From Cylindrotheca closterium (lineage: Eukaryota; Bacillariophyta; Bacillariophyceae; Bacillariales; Bacillariaceae): DNA of 64,000 nucleotides. Under the pieces are notes generated by a model. That model was given only the letters and a program-made list of their open reading frames with translations. It ran no database searches and was not told the DNA's origin. The position numbers were made by a program, and so were the translations under genes. The stretch lies in contig CAKOGP040000001.1 in NCBI GenBank assembly GCA_933822405.4, forward strand, positions 1,327,647-1,391,646. The letters are read 5' to 3'. How positions within the stretch are numbered: position 1 is the first letter of the stretch; each line of letters begins with the position of its first letter. This document shows, one piece after another, positions 20,483 to 30,659 of the stretch.

Positions 20483-23217
20483 ATGAGGTTTGACCTCGAT
20501 GGGCTAGATGTATTCTTCCCCTATGACAGGATTTATCTCGAACAGCATCAATACATGCGATCGCTCAAGCAGTCGTTAGATGCAGGTGGCCACTGCCTTC
20601 TGGAGATGCCTACAGGGACAGGAAAGACAGTTTGTTTACTTTCCTTAATTACATCATATCAATTCGCAAATCCATCGGCTGGAAAACTTGTCTACTGCAC
20701 TCGTACAGTTCCAGAGATGAATCACGTGGTAGAGGAATTGGGTACCGTGTTGGCATATCGCGCCGAGCAACTGGCTCTTGCCGAACAACAAATTGGGGAT
20801 GTCGAGATGGAGGATATTTCTGCTGAGAATGGAGAGAGTGGACCGTCTGAGACGACTTCCGATGGAGCGGCTAGGCCGAAGAAGAGACCAAAACGGATAG
20901 TGGGGAAACCAAAACGAGGGCGGGAACATACACTCGGTCCGATTGCGACCTCAAAAGGGGCTGGTGGAAGTGGCGTCCTTGCATTGTGTTTGTCGAGTCG
21001 TCGTAATATGTGCATCCACGAACGCGTCATGGCTGAAAGTGATCGCGAAGCTGTCGATGCCGCATGTCGAAGTATGACAGCATCTTGGGTTGTCGAACAA
21101 GCCAAAAATAATCCAGGGACCATGGAGACTTGCTCATACTATAACAACTTTCAAGAGGCTGGTGAAGCTACCACTATGCCAAGTGGTGTTTATGATCTTG
21201 AGGAGTTGAAAAAATGGGGACAAAAGCGAGGGTGGTGTCCATACTATCTCACCAGACAAGCAATCAACCATGGTAGGCAATATCTTGATCTTTCGTTATT
21301 ACAACTTGTGAATGGAGCTCACTTCTGACTTGTGCACACAGCCAACATTCTTGTCTTCAACTACCAATACATGCTTGATCCAAAGGTTGCAAAGATGGTT
21401 TCGAAAGAACTTGAGGCAGAGAGTATCATTGTATTCGATGAAGCTCACAATATTGATAGTGTTTGTATTGAAGCGTTGTCGGTTACAATCAACGATCGTG
21501 GGCTAGAGCAGGCTACGAGATCACTTGGTCGGCTATCAACTGAGGTGAAGAACATAAAGAACTCTGATAGCCAACGATTGCAAGAGGAATATCAAAATCT
21601 TGTCAACGGCCTAATCGACCAAGGTCTTCTGGATGCCCCGACAAATGACCGCTCCTTGGCTAGTGTAAGTCCGCATGCGTCGACATTATGTTGCTCATTA
21701 TGTTGCTGAAAGCTTACACTTTTGTCTCTAGAATGCATTGGCTCCAGATGTTTTGAATGAAAGTGTACCAGGAAACATTCGACGAGCAGAGCACTTCATT
21801 CAATTCATGAAGAAGGTGGTGGAACACTTGAAAACCCGCCTTCGGTCTGTTGCAGGCCCCAATGGCGGGGTCAAGAGTGAGACGCCACTAGCTTTCCTAC
21901 ATCGTATGACAAATGGAACATCTCTGGAAGCCAAACCATTGAGATTTGCATTCTCGCGATTGTCCTCGTTGTTGAGGACATTGCAAGTGTCCAATTTGGA
22001 TGACTTTAATTCACTGACGGATGTAGCCGATTTTGCAACCTTGTTGGCAACTTACTCTGAAGGTGTTGCGAAATTTGCGATTATCATGGAACCAAACGGC
22101 TCATCGGTGCCAGGAGCCTCAGACCCTGTCATTCAGCTATCATGTTTGGATTCCTCATTGGCTATTGCACCATTATTCAAGCGCTTTGGAAGCGTCGTGA
22201 TTACATCGGGTACACTTTCTCCCATTGATTTGTATCCAAAACTCCTTCAATTCGAACCCTGTGTGTCGGAGTCATTCAACATGTCTACATTCCGACCATG
22301 TATTCGACCGCTTGTGATTACTCGAGGATCTGATCAACTTGCTGTTTCGACAAAGTTTGAAGATCGTAACGATCTTGGAGTTGTTCGGAACTATGGCGCA
22401 ATGCTAGTGGAACTATGCAGCGTCATTCCAGACGGTGTGGTGGCTTTCTTTACTTCTTACAGTTACATGGAATCGCTAATCAGCGAATGGGATGCAATTG
22501 GAATCTTGAGAGACTTGACCAAGGCAAAGCTGGTCTTCATTGAGACTAAGGATGTTGTGGAGACAACGCTGGCGTTAGACAACTATCGCCGGGCTTGTGA
22601 TTGTGGAAGAGGCGCAGTGTTCTTGTCCGTTGCTCGTGGAAAGGTTCGTGCCAATGTTTGGATCAATAAGCGAGGCTACCTGCATACTTTTTTCTCTAAC
22701 AACATGTCATGCATAGGTATCGGAAGGAATCAACTTTGATCGGCACTATGGTAGAGCTGTGGTGATGTTTGGAGTGCCATTCCAGTACACACTTAGTCAT
22801 GTGCTTCGGGCGCGACTCGAATATCTACAAACCCACTATCAGATTAGAGAGCAGGACTTTCTGAATTTTGATGCGCTCCGACAAGCTTCCCAATGCGTTG
22901 GACGAGTCATTCGAAGTAAGACCGATTACGGTCTCATGATTTTTGCTGACAGTCGGTACAACCGACATGAGAAAAGATCCAAATTACCCAAGTGGATTCT
23001 ACAATTCCTTGGAGAAGAGTATTTGAATCTGAGTACAGATATGGCTATCCAGCATGTTCGAAATTTTCTCAGAATCATGGGGCAGCCAATTGATCAGAAA
23101 GCCTTACAGAGTGTCCTTCTGACTGTCGAAGAAGCCAATCTAATGAACCCAGCAATGCCGACCGTATCCGAGGTCGCTGGCGAGGGAGGAGCGATGATTA
23201 CCGAGACGTCCGGGTAA
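20483..23217 (+). CDS. DNA repair/transcription helicase XPD (TFIIH subunit), four exons
   Basis: Exons 20483-21272, 21342-21664, 21732-22643 and 22717-23217 give 841 residues; the introns are 67-73 bases. It is the 5'-3' DNA helicase of TFIIH, used in promoter opening and nucleotide excision repair. Seen: [20 protein letters not shown], Walker [13 protein letters not shown], the four iron-sulfur cysteines in their usual contexts (NMCIHE, AACRSM, ETCSYY, GWCPYY), DEAH in [30 protein letters not shown] across intron 3, and motif [23 protein letters not shown] charged insertion of about 70 residues (near [14 protein letters not shown] to KPKRGREHT) lies before the iron-sulfur domain and is absent from animal XPD. 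The stop is 44 bases from that of ORC4. Confidence 0.96.
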
Positions 23218-23261
23218 AATGTAGAAAAATCCGTTTACCTTTTTCTCCAGCCATCTTGCAG

Positions 23262-24998
23262 TTAGTTGATCTTGCGTCCCCACTCTCGGAGTGCAGTGGA
23301 ACAATCCAATAGGCTCATGTTCAACGCTTCACCCAGTTCTCGATCAATTTCAATCGGAAAGTGCAGGGGCAATCGAATCAATGAATAGGGATCCAAATTC
23401 TTGTACTTTCCTGATATAGAATATTGAAGCGGGGCTCCTCCCGAATGTTCATTGGAGGGAATCAAGAGACCTTGGTGCAAGAGTTGTCTCGCAGCTGGAA
23501 GCATGGACGAGTCAGACCGCCCACGGCGAAAGGAATTGGAATATTCATTCAGCATTCGTTGAATCGTTAGAGGTGCCGTCACGGCTTGTTCTCGATGTGC
23601 CTCTCTCGTAAGAATACGTCGAGCCGCCAAGAGCAGAGCCACTTGGGATTGTGGCAAATCCAAAAGAGCTTGAAACCTCAAGTCCATGGCCTTTTCGCCA
23701 ATTGAAAACAAGTCCAATTTGTTGGACGTCCCAATTTCATTGGACCAGACTGGAACACCCAGCATGGCAAGAGCTTCCAGCAAATGATTTGGTCCAAAGT
23801 TTGGTGGTGGTGCACCATCGTTACTAGTGGTCACCATCATGACATCGTGACGGTACAACGATAGTGCCGCCAAAATGACGCGACAAAACCATCGGACATC
23901 CTTGCCGATGCGAAACTCATGTTCCAATACCGACCAAAGCTTCGAATGCAATTTGTTGTGTTTCTTGTCGTTCTTGTCCTTATCGTTGTTGTTGTTGTTG
24001 TTGTCATCCACAATTGTGGGCTTGGATAGCAATGGAAGAATTGCCTTGCCAATATTAATATTAGTATCATTGGATCGATGACCTATCTTGTGCTTTAGAA
24101 CCGAAGTAAGCTCCTCGTAGGTACTGGGATGCTGGACAAAGACAACTTGGGTTACTCCTTCTGCGCGACTTTTGATTCTCTTTTCCAAACTTTGCAAAAC
24201 TGTAAAAGACGAAGTCAGTCCCACTAGACACAAACTCGAATTGGGTGTGGCCACTCGATCCAACAAATGATACAAAAGAACCTGTCGTTTTTCATCTCGT
24301 GCCGTGAAAGCTTCAAACTCGTCCAGAATCAGCAAGACTGGTATCTTGTCCTTGGCCGCGATATTTAGCATAGTTTCCAAAAGGGCCAAGTTGGATGTAA
24401 AATTAGACTTTCGGAGTCGAAGATCGTACTTGTCCTTGTCTTCATTGTTGTTGAGTTTTCGGCGTTTGGAGGGAGTTTCTTCCTCAAGCTTGTCAGCCAT
24501 TGCAGCTGCTGGTGAGACAGCAACACTATCATTCGCCAATGCTTCCTCCTCTTCTTTGAACCCAAGGTCTGACAATTGTCGAATCATCTCGTACACCACT
24601 GCGGAAACGTCCGATCCTCGACACACAATCCCATTAATGTGGATCCTTCGAAACTTGGCGGCATCCGGGTATTCGTATTGGCAAGCCTGGAGACATCTCT
24701 CTAGTAGCAACGACTTTCCACTCCCTCGATCACCAATCAAGACCACTGATGCCGTTGACGAAACTTTGTCCTTGGAAAAGGAAGACGTGGACGTCAAACA
24801 GGGCAGCAATACGGATCTAACATCCTTAAATTGTTCTTCTAATCCTGGCGGCGAAAACAAGCGTGGAATCTTTTGATTTTGATTTTCAGCGTCGTCCTGC
24901 TGCTCCGACTTGTTGTTGTTGTCGATTGGTGGGTAATTATCTCCAAAGTGTGTAATGAGCTTGTCCACTTCCTCCAATGTGCTCGCGGCGGTGTCCAT
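23262..24998 (-). CDS. Origin recognition complex subunit 4
   Basis: 578 residues from the ATG at 24998. An AAA+ ATPase that helps mark replication origins and load MCM helicase. Walker A is VVLIGDRGSGKSLLLERCL (about 85-105) and Walker B is VLLILDEFEAF (about 225). The ORC4-specific sensor segment reads LCLVGLTSSFTVLQSLEKRI then KSRAEGVTQVVF, matching the eukaryotic family (GLT ... LEKRVKSRF). The C-terminal winged-helix part (LAMLGVPVWSNEIG, LLLAARRILTREA) is present. Insertions include a poly-Asn/Asp/Lys stretch (DDNNNNNNDKDKNDKKHNK) within the AAA+ lid region. It is convergent with XPD and divergent from the plastid gene at 25237. Confidence 0.9.
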   Translation of the reverse strand: MDTAASTLEEVDKLITHFGDNYPPIDNNNKSEQQDDAENQNQKIPRLFSPPGLEEQFKDVRSVLLPCLTSTSSFSKDKVSSTASVVLIGDRGSGKSLLLERCLQACQYEYPDAAKFRRIHINGIVCRGSDVSAVVYEMIRQLSDLGFKEEEEALANDSVAVSPAAAMADKLEEETPSKRRKLNNNEDKDKYDLRLRKSNFTSNLALLETMLNIAAKDKIPVLLILDEFEAFTARDEKRQVLLYHLLDRVATPNSSLCLVGLTSSFTVLQSLEKRIKSRAEGVTQVVFVQHPSTYEELTSVLKHKIGHRSNDTNINIGKAILPLLSKPTIVDDNNNNNNDKDKNDKKHNKLHSKLWSVLEHEFRIGKDVRWFCRVILAALSLYRHDVMMVTTSNDGAPPPNFGPNHLLEALAMLGVPVWSNEIGTSNKLDLFSIGEKAMDLRFQALLDLPQSQVALLLAARRILTREAHREQAVTAPLTIQRMLNEYSNSFRRGRSDSSMLPAARQLLHQGLLIPSNEHSGGAPLQYSISGKYKNLDPYSLIRLPLHFPIEIDRELGEALNMSLLDCSTALREWGRKIN

Positions 24999-25236
24999 GT
25001 TGCTTGCTACCGGTATATATTATCATTGGATTGCTTTTGTTGCTCGGATGATTCATTCTGGCGGGACTCGCTTTCAGTCACTGACGTCTCCACCAATCAG
25101 AAGTCCTGAAGTCTTGCGTCACAACCCATCCATCATCCATCATCCATCAACCATCAAAAACCTCTGACTGAACTTTCAAATTCTGTACCCAAACCAGAAA
25201 ACTGATTGATTCACCACCACAAACAACAATAAAGTG

Positions 25237-25965
25237 ATGATGATGATGATAAAGTCAATTGTCCTTCTTTCCATTCTATTGGCCACTGCGACTGCCTTTG
25301 CTCCCGTTTCATTTCACCAGCAAAAGGTTCCCAGCAGTCAACAACTTTATTCCAATTATGAAGACAACGACAATGGTGTCGTGTTGACCCGCATATCAGA
25401 GGGTGACGAAGGGGTTCCCATACCATTCCTGGACGTCAAGGGAAATTCCTTTATTGAATGTTACGCAGATTCCATTGCGACTGTAGAGGGAGTGGATTAC
25501 ACCATTGGAGTCCCCTGTGACTACTGCGTCGCCTTGTGTTACTTTGAAGGAGAAAACTTTTTGCCCGTCGAGTTGGACGATAAATTGATGGACGATATCT
25601 TTCCTGTAGCAGAAAACATTGTCGGCGAAGAATTTGGAGAAGAGTTGGCTCTGCAACGAACGCCCCAAACCTTGACGTTGGTGGGTGAATTGGACGACGA
25701 TATTGATGACGAAGAAGAAGACGAAGATGATGAGGACGATGAGGAAGAATACAATGGTGAAGAAGAAGTTGAAGTGCTATTGACCTTTGAACACAGAGGA
25801 ACTGAGTTCTATTTGGTCCGCTTGTTGGATCCCGTTCTTTTGGTTGGCAAGACTGATGCTGACCGACCGGACCTTAGAGTTTTGTTGACTCCAGAAGAAT
25901 CCGACAAGGTCATGCCTTTCCTTGAAGATGGGTTCCTAAAAGCCCACGAAGACAATCTTCCATAA
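25237..25965 (+). CDS. Plastid-targeted DUF3727 protein
   Basis: 242 residues; a GTG precedes a run of four ATG codons, so the first ATG (25237) is chosen. MMMMIKSIVLLSILLA leads to ATATAFAPVSF, a signal peptide with plastid motif. The mature part fits DUF3727, found in cyanobacteria and plastids: VDYTIGVPCDYCVALCYF, then DDKLMDDIFPVAENIVGEEF, QRTPQTLTLVGELDD, an acidic run, and LLTFEHRGTEFYLVRLLDPV. No enzyme motif is visible. The cyanobacterial origin and plastid presequence suggest a stromal housekeeping role, unknown in detail. Confidence 0.78.
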   Translation: MMMMIKSIVLLSILLATATAFAPVSFHQQKVPSSQQLYSNYEDNDNGVVLTRISEGDEGVPIPFLDVKGNSFIECYADSIATVEGVDYTIGVPCDYCVALCYFEGENFLPVELDDKLMDDIFPVAENIVGEEFGEELALQRTPQTLTLVGELDDDIDDEEEDEDDEDDEEEYNGEEEVEVLLTFEHRGTEFYLVRLLDPVLLVGKTDADRPDLRVLLTPEESDKVMPFLEDGFLKAHEDNLP

Positions 25966-26620
25966 TATGGTACTAAAAGAAAGGAGACCTACCTTGGTTT
26001 GACTTGTAAGATCTGTGTGGAATGTATAATACATTGCGTTGTTTTTAAAGAAAAAAATCACAAGGAGAGTATAAATAAATACTAGAGCACAAAACTTATC
26101 ATGGTAGGTACTGGTGATTCAAACTACAGTATGTTGGGACTCGAAATGCATCGCCATTGTGAAAGTGTGAAATCCCGTCCTGATCCAATGCTTTACTCTT
26201 TCTCTTGCATTCCAGTGGTCCTTCACAAAGGAATGGTGTGAAGGACTGGACTCAGATCTCTCTTGCCAGGTATGCAAAAACATAGATACCAAATCCATAG
26301 AGTATACGATATTCCAATGATAATACCGTTATAATACTACTTGAGTTACATTCTGTTCTCATTTGGGAGGTTGCTCTTTGTGATTGCAGAACAAATTTTC
26401 ACTTGACAAATGTTGGTGTCCAGTAGTAGAACTCGCAGAAAATCCACATTGGTGACATCCCATTGGAATGGCAGTTGACTGAAAGAAGGATTTTATGGAA
26501 TTTACATCATTCCAAGCAATGAATATGAATACACTGCAACCCAAACTACACACATTTGCTACACGAACACTTTTTCAACAAGTTTTTTTTTTCTATCCAG
26601 TTTACCACTGTATTTTTTGT
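25966..26620. other. Intergenic with one strong inverted repeat
   Basis: 655 bases between convergent genes. No coding frame was recognised. At 26212-26249 the arms GTCCTTCACA and TGTGAAGGAC, with CCAGT/TGG extending them, form a hairpin with a roughly 9-base loop; it could be an RNA stem, a small RNA source or a mobile-element remnant. Confidence 0.5.
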
Positions 26621-27052
26621 TTAAGAACGAGGCTTTTCCTTCTTTTCCTTGTATAGAGCCCAGAGAGATACACCAGCAACCTTGACGACCTTGAAACGGA
26701 CTCCTGGAATATCACCGACGGCGTGACCGGATCGACCGAAACCGGCAATTAGAACTTCGTCATTCTCATCGACGTAGTTCAAGCAACCATCACGTGGCAC
26801 AAAGGCAGCGATCTTCTTTCCGTTCTTGATCAATTGGACACGAACGCACTTTCGGATAGCCGAGTTGGGCTGCTTCGCCTCAATACCAATCTTCTCCAAG
26901 ACAATTCCCTTGGCCATTGTGGATCCTCCCATAGGGTTGGCCTTCATGGCGGTGATAGAGTTTGCCTTGGTGTATTTTTGATCATGCCAGCGTTGATTAC
27001 GTCTGTGGATTCGCAGCTTGCGTCCAGTTCGGATTCCATTTGGCTTACCCAT
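26621..27052 (-). CDS. 40S ribosomal protein uS12 (S23)
   Basis: 143 residues from the ATG at 27052, the exact length of eukaryotic cytosolic uS12, with no intron. It lies at the decoding centre of the small subunit. [20 protein letters not shown] and [20 protein letters not shown] (the decoding loop with the conserved Pro that is hydroxylated in many eukaryotes) are intact, as are [16 protein letters not shown] and [20 protein letters not shown]. Codon choice is strongly biased to C-ending codons, as expected for a highly expressed gene. Confidence 0.98.
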   Translation of the reverse strand: MGKPNGIRTGRKLRIHRRNQRWHDQKYTKANSITAMKANPMGGSTMAKGIVLEKIGIEAKQPNSAIRKCVRVQLIKNGKKIAAFVPRDGCLNYVDENDEVLIAGFGRSGHAVGDIPGVRFKVVKVAGVSLWALYKEKKEKPRS

Positions 27053-27712
27053 GTTTTCTGATTAATAAAAAGATGCGAAAGAGACTAAATAATGGAAGGA
27101 GGAGGGGTGGAAAGTTAGAAATTGTTGATGTGGTTGCGGAATCATGTAAACACGAGAGTTTCTTTTCGATAGAAACAGCATTCCAATGGTGACTTTTACA
27201 ATGACATGAATTCGAATGCTAATGGTACTGATAGTATTGTTGTGTGTATTGTGTGTATTGCCATTGTTCCAATCAATCACATACATGTAACTCATCCACC
27301 GAGTTGGAGTTGGTGTTTGAAACAATAATGTATTGATTGGTAATCATTAACTGACAATTGCAACATCCCAATACCATCAGTCCATTCGAATGGCAGTATA
27401 ATCTACTGTCTCAAGCCACCATTGTCTACTGCTACTGCTATCCAAAAGATCTCTCTTGAAACGCCATCTTCGGACGCACCTTGATCTACAATGCAAGTGT
27501 TGCAATGGGGATTCGTCGATGGTTCGTAGCTCTGGTACTTTTACGAAGCGCGCGCAAGAATAGTAAGGGATGGAGAGGTAAGTTCCAGGGTATTGTTTAG
27601 TCTCTATGAGTCGAAGTTGTCGGCTATTTTTTCACCACAACACAAAACACACAACGCAACACAACCCGCAAATAATACTACAGTATAGTAATACTACTTT
27701 TGCACTAACAAG
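27053..27712. other. Divergent promoter region of uS12 and the YL1-C gene
   Basis: 660 bases with no gene recognised. A TGTGTATT/TGTGTGTATT simple tract lies near 27240-27260. It presumably carries the strong uS12 promoter. Confidence 0.45.
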
Positions 27713-28351
27713 ATGGGCCGAAAAGCATGGAACGATGCCATGCGATCCGCGGCTGGCGTAAATGCCTTGCCCGCCGAGTTGAAACCACGCACCAACAAAC
27801 GTCGCTCCGATCGTCGCAAGAAGCAAGACCGTCGGGAAAAGGCGCGGAAAACCAACGTGGTCGGCAATAAGGAATTGCTGGCTGCGGCTTGGATGGACGC
27901 TTTGGAAGATATTGCTCCATCGGGTCCTGCGGCAGAAGACGACGATTCTTACGATGAATTAGACGAATTGGGAGATGACAAGAAGAAACGCGGCAAACGC
28001 AAACGAACGACCACGACAAAGAAGACCAAGGGGGCGGGCGTCTTGCCCAAGCGTTTCAAACCACGATCACTGGCTAGCTTGCTGTTGGAAGATATGAATC
28101 GAGAGGATGGAGCTTCCCAAGATTGGTTGAACAGTGAAGCTCGGAACACTTCTGGCAAAAAACCGATTGTCCGCAAAATGTGTCCCGTCACTGGACTCTA
28201 TGGCATCTATACGGAACCAAAGAGTAGAATACCCTTTGCCAATTTGAAAGCTTTGGAACAAATTAGAGAAAGACCACCGCCGTGGATGAACTTGAGTGGC
28301 AATTTAGCCTATCATGAAGCTGCTGCCAGTATTCGGGGTGAAGAGAGTTGA
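27713..28351 (+). CDS. YL1-C domain protein (INO80/SWR1-type chromatin remodelling subunit)
   Basis: 212 residues from ATG 27713. The C-terminal half has the YL1-C fold signature VRKMCPVTGLYGIYTEPKSR and IPFANLKALEQIRE, as in INO80C/Ies6 and Vps72/Swc2. These subunits help exchange or evict H2A.Z in nucleosomes. The N-terminal half is strongly basic (KPRTNKRRSDRRKKQDRREK) with an acidic patch and a second basic patch (KKKRGKRKRTTTTKKTK), consistent with nuclear import and histone/DNA contact. The small size favours an Ies6-like rather than Swc2-like protein; the assignment between the two is open. Confidence 0.8.
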   Translation: MGRKAWNDAMRSAAGVNALPAELKPRTNKRRSDRRKKQDRREKARKTNVVGNKELLAAAWMDALEDIAPSGPAAEDDDSYDELDELGDDKKKRGKRKRTTTTKKTKGAGVLPKRFKPRSLASLLLEDMNREDGASQDWLNSEARNTSGKKPIVRKMCPVTGLYGIYTEPKSRIPFANLKALEQIRERPPPWMNLSGNLAYHEAAASIRGEES

Positions 28352-28364
28352 GTACTGTAGTGTC

Positions 28365-28405
28365 ATCAGTATCAGTATCAGTATCAGTATCAGTATCAGT
28401 ATCAG
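28365..28405. repeat. ATCAGT hexanucleotide microsatellite
   Basis: About 6.8 perfect copies of ATCAGT just after the YL1-C stop codon, in its 3' UTR. Confidence 0.95.
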
Positions 28406-28823
28406 AGCATCAGTATTGTTCTGTATGATGCAGTTATGCTATTGATTGATTATTTATTGAACGATGACAAGGTATACCATAGTAGCCCGAGACCTTCTAT
28501 GAATATCTATGAATACTTTTGCACTCCTTCAAGCGGCAAATCCATCGAGGGAAATATCAAATTCCAACCATTCCTTTATGCTCAATATGTGAATATATTT
28601 GATCTTATGAGAATTCGTCAATATGGCACATTGGATGTGCATGTATGGTAATAATGAAATCTTTGAGGCAAAAATTGCTTCTTCCTATTTTCAAAAGTGT
28701 TTTACTGCAGTTGACTAGCTTTCCTTTTCTCCATTCGCCAAGAACCTCCATGCAGAACATCATTCGTCATCGATGAGACAACAAATGAAAACAACAAAAA
28801 GAAGAAAGAAATAAATTCTTGTC

Positions 28824-30478
28824 ATGGTGACGAGAATACCTCTAGTGCCTTTCTGCTATGCAATACTATGCATATTGCTCTTATTAGAGTCTAGCGCTTC
28901 GTTCACTTCTACATCAAGAAGACTGATACTTCCATTACCACGACCTACGCTTCATCATGATAATGAAAGATCCTCAATGATTCTTCGCAAGAACAAGGGG
29001 ATGATGATTCCATCCACGGCGACCACGACGACGACGCGGATCTATGGAACACAAGTGACAGAGGAAGAGGATAATAATGGCGGTCCATTGAGCAGTCTAT
29101 CTTCCGATAAGTTGCTTGGAATTTTGGTACTGCTGACTGTACCTATTGCTTGGGGAACCTACACTCCAGTGGTGAAATATTTGTATGCGGTCAAACCGGC
29201 AGTGCCTGGCTTTGTCTTTTCGGCTTGCTACTATGCATTGGCGGCAGCGACCATGTCTACCTTGGTAGCTATCAATAGTAGTGGTGATAGTAGCAGTGAT
29301 GGGGAAGAGGCAAGGACAACAATCGAAAATGGGAAAATCAAAAGCAATGGTGGTAGCATTCCCATCCAAGGGGGCTTGGAACTGGGATCCTACCTATTCA
29401 TTGCGAATTGTTTGCAAGTGATTGGCTTGCAAACGGTCCCGTCGGATCGAGCAGGATTCTTGGTACAATTTACTACCGTCATGGTGCCCTTTGTCGAGGC
29501 CTTGTTTGCTGGAAACTTGCTCCAGGTGCCGATTCGTACGTGGCTTGCTTGCGTTTTTGCCTTTTTGGGTTTGTTCGTTATGGGGTTGGATGGCAGGGCC
29601 GAACTTGCAAGTGATCCAGTTTCGGCTCTTCTTGCAGCTGTTTCTTCCTTTAGTCAGGGAGACTATCTCATACTGGGTGCTGCAGTTTTGTACACTCTTC
29701 ATGTGGTTCGACTGGGATCCTACGCCAGAGAGACGACGCCTTTGCGACTTGCTGCCACAAAGGCTTCTGTCGAGACCGTGTTCAGCCTGCTACTGCTTTC
29801 CTTCCTTGGAAGTTTAGCTCCGCTTGCTGGTCAATCTACTGGTCTGTTGGGGTTTGCTGCGGATTCTGGCAAGGAAATCATTTCATTCTATTCTTCGTTT
29901 GGGGAAGGAATTTCTTCCGGCAGCATCCCAATGTCGGCCTTATTCCCTGCAATTGGCGCTGTATTATGGACTGGTGAGTGACTATATGTGGCTTACTATT
30001 GCATCTACCCTACTTTCATTATTATTGTATTGCTCACAGCCACACCATATTGAAAGGTTGGGTGACCTGCGCCTACACTATCTATGCGCAAAGTTTTGGA
30101 CAAGCAAAAGTTAGGTACGTTGCTTTCAGTTGTCTCAAGTCTATTTTACATGCGTTGTACATGGCTAACGAGAATTTTTTCACGAATAGCCCAACAAACG
30201 CCAACTTGATATATACATTCCAGCCCATATTTACAGCCCTGATTGCATTTTTGCTGTTGGGAGAAACCATGGGACCTGCTGGTGTTGTGGGTGGCAGCAT
30301 CATTGCTGGCTCTGTGTTTGTGGTGGCCACAGCATCCTTTTCTGAGGAAAGCACATCGGATTCTATAGTAGAAATCCAATCGTTGGAATCTGATAGAAGT
30401 ATTCTTGATGTTGACGGAGTGACAGTAGAAGATACGGAAGAGGAGGAACCCATGTCTGAAGTTGTGAATAGAAGATAA
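28824..30478 (+). CDS. Plastid EamA (drug/metabolite) transporter, three exons
   Basis: Exons 28824-29973, 30057-30114 and 30190-30478; the introns are 83 and 75 bases; 498 residues. The signal peptide MVTRIPLVPFCYAILCILLL ends in SASFTS, a plausible plastid motif. About ten membrane helices form two EamA repeats: LLTVPIAWGTYTPVVKYLY in the first, and VLWTGWVTCAYTIYAQSFGQ (spanning the intron) then SPTNANLIYTFQPIFTALIA and LLLGETMGPAGVVGGSII in the second. Both splice joints restore this family text without a gap. Such transporters move sugar phosphates, nucleotide sugars or amines across plastid envelopes; the substrate is unknown. It is paralogous to the transporter half of the gene at 32430-34379, which lacks introns at these two places. 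Confidence 0.85.
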
Positions 30479-30659
30479 AATGATTTAAAAGCTAAGATAG
30501 TACTCGGCGGTTTGAGGTTGGTCGACTGGCGCGCGATGCTAGAAAATTCAAAACGGCAATTTGGAAAATGGAAACGAAAAACAACATCCCGAGAAACGTC
30601 ACCTTCTATTTCACCTTGAAGAAGGCCCTACGGTATCATTCTCGTCCCATTCGTTCATC

